64,000 nt of DNA, taken from positions 61,964 to 125,963 of the forward strand of contig NZ_JACHJN010000007.1 in the NCBI RefSeq assembly GCF_014203665.1, in the 5' to 3' direction. Position 1 is the first letter of the stretch. Every line of letters starts with the position of its first letter. The notes beneath the pieces are model-generated. The model was not told the DNA's origin. It ran no database searches and worked only from the letters and a program-made list of their open reading frames with translations. This DNA is from Saccharothrix tamanrassetensis (GTDB lineage: Bacteria > Actinomycetota > Actinomycetes > Mycobacteriales > Pseudonocardiaceae). This document shows positions 1 to 9,282 of this stretch, one piece after another. The position numbers and the translations under genes were made by a program.

Positions 1-2
1 CC

Positions 3-731
3 GTGGGCAGCGTGGCGAACGTCTACCGCACCGATGGCCGCCACGTGGTGAAGATCGTGCGTGACCCGGCGCTCAATCCGTTGCTGCGCGCGGAGTGGGC
101 GGCGCTGCGGGCGTTGCGGCGGTTCACCGACGAGCACCGTTGGCTGAGCCCGTACTTCCCCCGCATGACCGACAACGGGGACGTGGGGCGGGGCGAACGG
201 GCGTTCACGGTGTTCGAGCCGCTGGTGGACGGGTTCGTGACGCTGGCCGAGGTGCGGCGGGCGTTCCCGGACGGCTTGGACGGGCGCGATTTCGCGTGGA
301 TGCACCGCAGGCTGTTGCGGGCGGTCGCGGCGGCGCACCGGGTGGGCCTGGTGCACGGCGCGATCGTCGTGGAGAACGTGCTGGTGCACCCCGAGCAGCA
401 CGGCATCGTGCTGGCGGGCTGGTCGTTCGGCGTGGAGGACGGGCAGCCGCTGCTGGCCACCGCGAAGTCCGTCGACTACCCGCCCGAGGTCGTCGCCGGC
501 CGCCCCGTCACCGCGGCGACCGATGTCCACATGCTCCACGCGTTGATGTCGGACCTGTTGGCGCACGGCGAAACCAGGCAGCGCACGTTCGCGCGCGGCT
601 GCATGCAGGACGATCCGGAGCGTCGCCCCGACGCCGTCGCCCTGCTGGAGGAGTACGACGAACTGCTCGACGAGCTCTACGGGCAGCGGGCCTTCCGCCC
701 GTTCGCCCTCCCCGACCGGACAGGAGCATGA
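3..731 (+). CDS. Kinase-fold protein, probable pseudokinase (5' end outside window)
   Basis: The reading frame is open from the window edge, so the true start probably lies upstream; 242 residues are visible. The N-terminus looks like a protein kinase nucleotide loop (GSVANVY) followed by the VVKI lysine strand. The catalytic loop is altered: the usual HRDxxxxN reads HGAIVVEN, so the catalytic aspartate is missing, and the position of DFG reads AGW. I infer a kinase fold without ordinary phosphotransfer, perhaps a scaffold or allosteric partner. It ends one base before the vWA gene, whose AGGAG ribosome site lies inside its last codons, so the two are almost certainly co-transcribed and coupled. 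A divergent active kinase cannot be excluded. Confidence 0.7.
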   Translation: MGSVANVYRTDGRHVVKIVRDPALNPLLRAEWAALRALRRFTDEHRWLSPYFPRMTDNGDVGRGERAFTVFEPLVDGFVTLAEVRRAFPDGLDGRDFAWMHRRLLRAVAAAHRVGLVHGAIVVENVLVHPEQHGIVLAGWSFGVEDGQPLLATAKSVDYPPEVVAGRPVTAATDVHMLHALMSDLLAHGETRQRTFARGCMQDDPERRPDAVALLEEYDELLDELYGQRAFRPFALPDRTGA

Positions 732-732
732 C

Positions 733-1713
733 ATGGGACACGGCAGGTGGGACGACAACGCCTACGCGGCGGCGAGGACCTTCCGCGCGGCCAAGGGCAT
801 CGACGACTTCGGCTACACGTCGAAGATGAGGTCGCAGCCGCAGGAGCGGTGGAAGGCCGACCCGTCGCTGGACCCGCTGGGCGTGGTGGCGCGGGAGTGC
901 CGGGACTCCGCCGACCACGCCGACTCGACGCCGATCGCGGTGCTGTTCGACGTGACCGGGTCGATGGGCCGGGTACCGCAGATCATGCAGCGCAAGCTGG
1001 GCAAGCTGCACGGCCTGTTGCAGCGCAAGGGCTACCTGACCGACCCCCAGCTGATGTTCGGCGGCATCGGCGACGCGGACAGCGACCGGGTGCCGTTGCA
1101 GGTGGGCCAGTTCGAGTCGGACAACCGGATGGACGAGCAGCTGCGCACCATCTTCCTGGAGGGCAACGGCGGCGGGCAGAAGAGCGAGTCCTACGAGCTG
1201 GCCGCGTACTTCGTGGCCCGGCACGTGGTGACCGACGCGTGGCGGAAGCGGGGCCGCAAGGGCTACCTGTTCCTGATCGGCGACGAGCTGAACAAGCCCC
1301 GGCTGGAGGCCCGGCACATCCGCCGGATCATCGGCGACGACGTGCACCAGGACATCGACCCCGTGTCGGTGTACCGGGAGCTGAGCCGCAAGTGGCACGT
1401 GTACTTCGTGCTGCCGAAGCAGTCGTCCTACTACGACGACCCGCAGATCGCTGCGCACTGGCGGGACATCCTGGGCCAGAACTTCCTCAAGCTCGACGAC
1501 CCCGGCGCGGTGTGCGAGCTGATCGCGGCCACCATCGGCATGGAGGAGCGGGTGGTCGACCTGGACCAGGCGCTGGTGGACCTGGCCGAGGTGGGGTCGG
1601 TGGCCGAACGCGACGCGGTGGGCAAGGCGTTGGTGCAGGTGGGGTCGAAGGCAATGGCGACGTCGGCCGCTCCCCCGGACCTGGACGGCCCGGACGACGT
1701 GACGCTGTCGTGA
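733..1713 (+). CDS. von Willebrand factor A (vWA) domain protein
   Basis: This 326-residue cytosolic protein has no signal peptide or membrane segment. A MIDAS-type metal site is visible as DVTGSMG near residue 75, a DxTxS variant of the canonical DxSxS, within a hydrophobic strand (IAVLFDVTGS). vWA domains of this sort bind a divalent metal and a partner protein, often with ATPases or kinases. The ATG has AGGAG seven bases upstream. Its 3' end overlaps the GTG of the next gene as GTGA, so translation is coupled. The neighbours are a kinase-like protein, a PurA-like enzyme and a Nudix-fold protein, which suggests one complex or pathway. The function of the set is unknown. Confidence 0.75.
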   Translation: MGHGRWDDNAYAAARTFRAAKGIDDFGYTSKMRSQPQERWKADPSLDPLGVVARECRDSADHADSTPIAVLFDVTGSMGRVPQIMQRKLGKLHGLLQRKGYLTDPQLMFGGIGDADSDRVPLQVGQFESDNRMDEQLRTIFLEGNGGGQKSESYELAAYFVARHVVTDAWRKRGRKGYLFLIGDELNKPRLEARHIRRIIGDDVHQDIDPVSVYRELSRKWHVYFVLPKQSSYYDDPQIAAHWRDILGQNFLKLDDPGAVCELIAATIGMEERVVDLDQALVDLAEVGSVAERDAVGKALVQVGSKAMATSAAPPDLDGPDDVTLS

Positions 1714-2960
1714 ACGGGCACGTGGTCGTCGTCGGGCTGGGGTTCGGCGACGAGGGCAAGGGCGCGGTGGTCGACGCGCTGTGCCGGGACGGGTCGGTGT
1801 CGGCGGTGGTGCGGTTCAACGGGGGCGCGCAGGCCGCGCACAACGTGGTCGCGGACGGTCGGCACCACACGTTCAGCCAGTTCGGGTCCGGCACGCTCGC
1901 CGGCGTGCCGACCCTGCTGTCCCGACACGTCCTGGTGGAGCCGATCGCCCTGGCCGGCGAGTCGCGGGAACTGGCGGCGCTCGGCGTGGCCGACCCGCTG
2001 CGGCTGGTGAGCGTGGACGCCGACGCGCTGCTCACCACACCGTTCCACGTGGCGGCGAACCGGGCCCGCGAGGACGCGCGGGGGCCCGACCGGCACGGTT
2101 CGTGCGGCAAGGGCATCGGCGAGACGGTGTGGTACTCGCTGCTGACCGGCCGTGCGGCGGGCGAGGTGGTCGAGCACCAGGTCGTGCCGGGCACGCCCGG
2201 TGAAGCCCCGAGGGTGGGCGACTGCGCCCGACCGCGCGTGCTGCGGCGCAAGCTCGACGCGTTGGCGCGGTTCTACGAGCCGTTGATCGGCGACGGCACC
2301 TCGGTGGACGAGCTGGTGAGCCTGTACTCGGCGTTCGCGGACGCGGTGCGGGTCGTCGGAAGTGACGAGGTGGCGCAACTGGCCGACGCCGGGCGGCTGG
2401 TTCTCGAAGGCGCGCAAGGGGTTCTGCTGGACGAGCGGTACGGGTTCCACCCGCACACCACGTGGTCCACCGTGACGCCCCGCAACGCCCGCGAGCTGCT
2501 GGGCGGCCGTCCGGCACGGGTGTTGGGCGTGACGCGGACGTACCAGACGCGGCACGGCGCGGGTCCGCTGCCGACCGAGGACCGGGCGGTGCTGGACCGG
2601 TTCCCCGAGCGGCACAACGGGTCGGGCGAGTACCAGGGGGCGTGGCGTGCGGGGCACCTGGACGCCGTGCTGCTGCGGTACGCGGTGGCCGCGTGCGGCG
2701 GGGTGGACGGGCTCGCGGTGACGCACCTCGACGCCCGCGACCTCCGGGTGGCCGGTTCGTACACCACCGACGCCGGACCGTTCTCCCGGCTGCCCGCGCG
2801 ACCGGACCTGACGGCGTTCTTGTCGGGCTGCACACCGGAACTGGCTCCGCTGGACGATCCGGTGACGTGGCTGGAGCGCGAGTTCGGCGTCCCGGTGGTG
2901 GTCACCGGGACGGGTCCGGACCGGGCCGACTACACCGTGCGCGTGCCCGTGCCGCTGTGA
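1710..2960 (+). CDS. Adenylosuccinate synthetase-like enzyme (PurA paralogue)
   Basis: The 416-residue protein has the PurA GTP loop GDEGKG near residue 12, with the catalytic Asp kept but the following Lys replaced by Ala. A diverged GGxxxxH segment (GGAQAAH) keeps the histidine. The LEGAQGVLLD and RTYQTRHGAGP segments match the synthetase core. True PurA joins IMP and aspartate using GTP. Here the substrate segments differ enough (HPHTTWSTVTP instead of the usual YPFVTSSN type) that a different purine or acid may be used. Start GTG overlaps the vWA stop. A secondary, specialised synthetase in an accessory cluster is more likely than the housekeeping PurA, because no purine gene is nearby. 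Confidence 0.75.
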   Translation: MNGHVVVVGLGFGDEGKGAVVDALCRDGSVSAVVRFNGGAQAAHNVVADGRHHTFSQFGSGTLAGVPTLLSRHVLVEPIALAGESRELAALGVADPLRLVSVDADALLTTPFHVAANRAREDARGPDRHGSCGKGIGETVWYSLLTGRAAGEVVEHQVVPGTPGEAPRVGDCARPRVLRRKLDALARFYEPLIGDGTSVDELVSLYSAFADAVRVVGSDEVAQLADAGRLVLEGAQGVLLDERYGFHPHTTWSTVTPRNARELLGGRPARVLGVTRTYQTRHGAGPLPTEDRAVLDRFPERHNGSGEYQGAWRAGHLDAVLLRYAVAACGGVDGLAVTHLDARDLRVAGSYTTDAGPFSRLPARPDLTAFLSGCTPELAPLDDPVTWLEREFGVPVVVTGTGPDRADYTVRVPVPL

Positions 2961-2980
2961 GGTGCGGGAGAATCCGGGGC

Positions 2981-3655
2981 ATGGACGCGCCGAGGATCGA
3001 GTCGACGTTGGTGTCGGTGGACGTGCTCACGCTGCGGTTCGACGCCCGGGCGCGGACCGTGCTGCTGGGTGTCGCGCCGCGCGCGCTCGACCCGTTCGCC
3101 GGTGAGCCGGCGTTGCCCGGTGTGCTGTTGGGGCGGGGCGAACGGCTGCGGGACGCGGGGATCCGGGCGGTGACCGGCAAGCTGGGGGTGGCCGAGCGGG
3201 CGGTGACGGCGACGGGCCAGCTGACGACGTTCGACGAGCCGTCCCGCGACCCGCGGGGGCCGACGCTGTCGATCGCGCTGTGGGCGACCGTGGACCCGGC
3301 GCTGCTGGACGACGGGCCGACGTGGGCGCCGCTGGACGGGGTGCCGCACCTGGCGTTCGACCACGACCGGATCGTGGCCGACTGCCGCCCGATGCTGGCC
3401 GACCGGCTGTGGCGGGACGCCGCGTTCACGGCGGGCTTGCTGGGGCGGGAGTTCACCACGGCGCAGGCGTTGGACGTGACGGAGTCGCTGACCGGGGACC
3501 GCCCGTACCCGGCGAACCTGGGGCGGACGATGGACCGCGTGCCCGGCCTGGAGCGCACCGCCCAGCACGCGGCCGCCCTGCCCAAGGGCGGGCGGCCGCC
3601 GCTGGTGTGGCGCTGGACGCGGGACGAGGCCGCTCAGGGCAGCGTCGGCAGGTAG
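2981..3655 (+). CDS. Nudix-fold protein, NrtR-like, degenerate Nudix box
   Basis: The 224-residue protein resembles NrtR/ADP-ribose-pyrophosphatase-type Nudix proteins: strand VDVLTLRFD, a processing-type segment, a helix where the Nudix box should be, then a C-terminal part of about 80 residues rich in Arg that could be a winged helix. The expected box GX5EX7REUXEEXGU reads RGERLRDAGIRAVTGKLGV, so the metal-binding glutamates are gone. Like NrtR it may sense a nucleotide ligand rather than hydrolyse it. It lies 20 bases after the PurA-like gene. A GAGAAT box seven bases before the ATG could also give a leaderless transcript. The last 22 bases overlap the convergent amidase gene. Confidence 0.65.
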   Translation: MDAPRIESTLVSVDVLTLRFDARARTVLLGVAPRALDPFAGEPALPGVLLGRGERLRDAGIRAVTGKLGVAERAVTATGQLTTFDEPSRDPRGPTLSIALWATVDPALLDDGPTWAPLDGVPHLAFDHDRIVADCRPMLADRLWRDAAFTAGLLGREFTTAQALDVTESLTGDRPYPANLGRTMDRVPGLERTAQHAAALPKGGRPPLVWRWTRDEAAQGSVGR

Positions 3656-5139
3656 CGCGGCGCCTGCCGGGCGCGGGTGGCCCGTTCGAAGGCCGCCGCG
3701 AAGCGCAGCACCTTGGCGTCGGCGCGGTGGCCGGCCATGAACGACACCCCGATCGGCAGCGGCCCGGCGAAGCCCGCCGGGACCGACACGTTCGGGTAGC
3801 CCGCCGCGGCGGCGGGTGTGGACGTGCCCAGCACGTAGGCGTCACCGGCCGCGTAGTCGGTCTTCCACGCCGGCGAGTTGGTCGGGGCCATGATCACGTC
3901 CAGTTCGTGCGCCGCGAGCGTCTCGTCGATCGAGCGACGGGCCAGCGTGGTCGTGGTGCGGCGCTGTTCGCGGTAGGTCGGGTCGGTCGGCGGCGGTGCG
4001 TCGCGGGCCGCCAGGAACAGCTCCTGGCCGAACCTGCTCAGCTCGACCGGGTCCTGCTCGTTGAACGCGATGAGCTCGGACAGCGTGCGGGGTGCGCCCG
4101 GGCGGGTCGCCAGGTAGCGCTCCAGGTCGCGCTTGAACTCGGTGATCAGCGCCGGGAACTCGGCCGCGTCGATCCGGTCCTGGTACGGCAGTTCGACGTC
4201 GACGACGGTCGCACCGGCACGGCGCAGGGCGGACACCGAGTCCCGCACGACCCGGTCCGCCTCGGGGCTCGCGCCGGCCTTGCGCCACACGCCGATCCGC
4301 GCGCCGCGCAGCCCGTCCGACGACGGGGACGACGCCGCCCGGTAGTCGTCGCCGCGCCGGTCCAGGACGGACATCAGGATCGCGGCGTCCACGACGTGGC
4401 GGGCCATCGGGCCGGCGGTGTCCTGTTCGACCGAGATGGGCACGATGCCGTCCCCGCTGATGGCGCCGAGGGTCGGTTTGAGCCCGACGACGCCGTTCTG
4501 CCCGGCCGGGCAGACGATGGAGCCGTCGGTCTCGGTGCCGACCGCCACCTGCGCCAGGGACGCTGCGACGGCCGCGCCCGAACCGGACGAGGAACCGCAC
4601 GGGTTGCGGTCCAGCACGAAGGGGTTGCCGGTCTGGCCGCCGGTGGCCGACCAGCCGGAGGTGGAGCGGGTGGAGCGGAAGTTGGCCCACTCCGACAGGT
4701 TCGTCTTGCCCAGCACCACGGCTCCGGCGGCGCGCAGCCGGCCGACGAGTTCGGCGTCGTCGCGGGGCGGCACGGACAGCGCCCGTGAACCGGCGGTGCT
4801 CGCCAGGCCCCGAGTGTCGATGTTGTCCTTGAGCAGCACCGGGATGCCGTCCATGGGTCCGCGCGCGTGGCCGCGCTTGCGGCGGCGGTCGCTGTCGGCG
4901 GCCTGCGCCAAGGCGGTGCTGTCGACCGCGAGCACCGAGCGCACCTTGCGGTCCACGGTGTCGATGCGGCGCAGGTAGGCGCGGGTCAGGTCGACGGAGG
5001 TCAGCGTGCCCGCGTCCAGCCGGCGGACCAGCTGCGGAATGGTCGCCGCGTCCAGGTCGAAGCCGACGCCCGTGCCGTGGGCGTGGGCGGGTGGGGCCAC
5101 GAGGAGCACGGCCAGGGCCGCCGCGAGCAGTGAGCGCAT
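3634..5139 (-). CDS. Secreted amidase-signature family hydrolase
   Basis: The ATG at 5139 gives 501 residues beginning with a typical Sec signal peptide (MRSLLAAALAVLLVAPPAHA). The amidase-signature triad is visible: Lys in VLLKDN, a glycine/serine-rich stretch NPCGSSSGSG holding the cis-Ser, and the nucleophile Ser in the ETDGSIVCP region. Such enzymes hydrolyse amide bonds; the substrate cannot be told from sequence. Export suggests scavenging of extracellular amides or peptides. A longer frame reaches upstream, but it has no signal peptide at its start and would bury this one, so 5139 is preferred. It is convergent with the Nudix-like gene and divergent from the PP2C gene. Confidence 0.85.
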   Translation of the reverse strand: MRSLLAAALAVLLVAPPAHAHGTGVGFDLDAATIPQLVRRLDAGTLTSVDLTRAYLRRIDTVDRKVRSVLAVDSTALAQAADSDRRRKRGHARGPMDGIPVLLKDNIDTRGLASTAGSRALSVPPRDDAELVGRLRAAGAVVLGKTNLSEWANFRSTRSTSGWSATGGQTGNPFVLDRNPCGSSSGSGAAVAASLAQVAVGTETDGSIVCPAGQNGVVGLKPTLGAISGDGIVPISVEQDTAGPMARHVVDAAILMSVLDRRGDDYRAASSPSSDGLRGARIGVWRKAGASPEADRVVRDSVSALRRAGATVVDVELPYQDRIDAAEFPALITEFKRDLERYLATRPGAPRTLSELIAFNEQDPVELSRFGQELFLAARDAPPPTDPTYREQRRTTTTLARRSIDETLAAHELDVIMAPTNSPAWKTDYAAGDAYVLGTSTPAAAAGYPNVSVPAGFAGPLPIGVSFMAGHRADAKVLRFAAAFERATRARQAPRYLPTLP

Positions 5140-5452
5140 GTCCCCCAGTCCAGCCCTGCGACCGGCGGCCGTAAACCCGCCATTGGTCGGAGTCTCGGGT
5201 CGTGCCCCTGCGGCAACGACCGGAACCGGCCACCCGACGAACCTCCCCCACCACCGCCCGCGAGCTGTCTGCGGCGACCCGCCGGTGTGGTCGCCCAACG
5301 CGGGTGAAGCGCCGCCCGACGCGCGGTCGGTGGTCGGGCCCCACATCCCCGCGAAACCCAGAACGGACATACAGGGAACTCACAGGCTGCGCTCAGCAAC
5401 CGGACCGACCATCGAAGTGGAGAGGCACCGTCCCGGCACACCGGAGGCCACC
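5140..5452. other. Divergent intergenic region, amidase / PP2C
   Basis: This 313-base spacer separates two divergent genes and should hold both promoters. GGAGG at 5443-5447 is a well-placed ribosome site for the PP2C gene. I could not identify convincing -35/-10 pairs or an operator. Confidence 0.4.
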
Positions 5453-6331
5453 ATGACCGTCCTCGACCACGTGGCCCGCCCGAACCTGCCGACCACCGGC
5501 TGGGCCACCGCCCGAGGTCACCGCCGGGTGGCCGCCGACACCGCCGCCGCACGCACCTCGGGCGACCGGTTCGCGATCGCCGTGGCCGACGGGATCGGCG
5601 ACACGCCGAAGTCCGCAGCGGCGGCTCGACTGGTGGCGGACGGCGCGGTCGACGCGGCCTGGCGGACCGGCGTGACCGGGGTGGTGACGGCGGTGCGGCG
5701 GGCGCTCGACCAAGGCACGGCGGACCACCCCACCCGGCCGATCACCGGAAACCCCGAGGACTCCACGACTGTCGTGCCCGCCTCACGGACGCCGGACGAC
5801 GACCCGACACTCACGCTTCCGGCCGACAAGACGGCCGAGGCCGCTGACGACACGGTCGTGGTGACGGCGGGCCGGACTTCCCGGACCGCGCTCGGCGACG
5901 CCACGTTCGTGGTCGCGGCCGGAGACGTCGCGCACGGCTGGTCGGTGACCTGGGTCGGCGACTGCCGGGCGTACTTCGTGCCACTGGTCCCCGACACCCC
6001 CGCCGGCCCGGCTCCCGCCGTCCCACTGACCTCGGATCACACGATCGGGCAGTACCTCCGGCAACGCGGCGTCCAGGCGAGCCCGAACCTGGACCGCGTG
6101 GTCGCCAGCACCGCCCGCAAGGGCGACCCCGGCTCCGCCTACGCACCGCCGGGCGCGGGCAGGCTGGTACTGGTCACCAACGGCGTGCACCACCTGCTCG
6201 ACGCGCACGCCATCGGCCGCATCGCGCGCACCGTCACCGACCCGGCCGAAGCAGCGGGCGCGCTGGTCACCGCCGCACTCGACGCGGGCGGCACCGACAA
6301 CGCCGCCGCCGCGATCGCCGACCTCCGCTGA
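5453..6331 (+). CDS. PP2C-family protein serine/threonine phosphatase
   Basis: The 292-residue soluble protein has the PPM/PP2C metal motifs in order: AVADGIGD near residue 45, WVGDCRAYF near residue 167 and GGTDNAAAAI near the C-terminus. Roughly residues 95-140 form an acidic, Thr/Pro-rich insertion between core strands that is not part of the usual fold. The ATG follows GGAGG by six bases. It likely dephosphorylates Ser/Thr-phosphorylated proteins in the cytosol. Bacterial PP2C proteins often act with vWA and kinase proteins such as those at 3-1713, but the amidase gene intervenes on the opposite strand, so a functional link is only a possibility. Confidence 0.85.
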   Translation: MTVLDHVARPNLPTTGWATARGHRRVAADTAAARTSGDRFAIAVADGIGDTPKSAAAARLVADGAVDAAWRTGVTGVVTAVRRALDQGTADHPTRPITGNPEDSTTVVPASRTPDDDPTLTLPADKTAEAADDTVVVTAGRTSRTALGDATFVVAAGDVAHGWSVTWVGDCRAYFVPLVPDTPAGPAPAVPLTSDHTIGQYLRQRGVQASPNLDRVVASTARKGDPGSAYAPPGAGRLVLVTNGVHHLLDAHAIGRIARTVTDPAEAAGALVTAALDAGGTDNAAAAIADLR

Positions 6332-6344
6332 ACGACTCCCGGCG

Positions 6345-6413
6345 GACGACACCGCCCGACGACCACCGCCCGACGACCACCGCCCGACGACCACCGCCCG
6401 ACGGCCACTCCCC
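6345..6413 (+). repeat. 14-base tandem repeat, about five copies
   Basis: The unit GACGACCACCGCCC occurs three times exactly at 6358-6399. It is flanked by a copy one base short (6345-6357) and a diverged copy (6400-6413). It starts 13 bases after the PP2C stop and lies in the leader region of the P-type ATPase. Confidence 0.9.
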
Positions 6414-6528
6414 CGAACCGGTCGCCGAGCCCCGCAGCCCGCGCACCGCCGCCACCCCCACCCGGCGGCCGGGCGCGATCACCGCTTCCGGGGCAGGATG
6501 GCCGCAGTCCGGTCCGGTGGAGGTGAGG

Positions 6529-8913
<2,385 letters not shown>

Positions 8914-9282
8914 GGCGGTCTTGCTCAAGGCGCTTTGTCCTGTGTTGCGCCGGATCGGCCCGCTCGACCGCCGGATGGTTACTTTCAGTCAACACTGAAG
9001 CTATAGAGCGGAATATTCCATGAAAAGATCGCGCCTTCTCCGGAGGGCCGGAATTCCGGCCACAATGTGAGGGAAGGTCGCCAATTCGACCGCCATGGCG
9101 TTTCGAACTGCGGAAATGCGCGCGCTAGAGGCTAAAGTCCGTACCGCGATTAACACGAACGGCGCAGTCGACCTCGCTTTCCCCACCTCCGACGGGTACG
9201 GCATGATCCAACGGCGGTAGGCGCCGCCACTGCCGTACCCGGCTGTCCACCGCTCCACCAGGCGACATCGCGGAGTTCATGT
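8914..9282. other. AT-richer noncoding spacer with clustered palindromes
   Basis: The 369 bases between the ATPase and the GGDEF gene are clearly less GC-rich than their surroundings and hold no convincing gene. A minus-strand frame of 85 codons at 9001-9258 has no recognisable domain and no ribosome site. Four dyad elements lie at 8984-9061 (listed separately). The region probably carries the promoter and control sites of the downstream gene. Confidence 0.6.
8984..9061. repeat. Cluster of four palindromes
   Basis: Four perfect dyads lie within 78 bases: TTCAGT-caac-ACTGAA at 8984-8999, GGAATATTCC at 9010-9019, CTCCGGAG at 9038-9045 and the 16-base palindrome GGCCGGAATTCCGGCC at 9046-9061. 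The last two abut. Protein binding sites or an RNA structure are both possible. Confidence 0.8.

Noticed and set aside
1710..2960. Housekeeping purA
   Set aside because: Substrate segments and the residue after GDEGKG differ from standard PurA and the context is an accessory block, not purine genes.
8984..9061. Replication origin or phage attachment site
   Set aside because: No DnaA boxes, integrase gene, tRNA or duplicated core sequence was seen nearby.
9001..9258. Minus-strand 85-codon frame in the palindrome region
   Set aside because: No ribosome site, no domain, and it would cross two of the palindromes.
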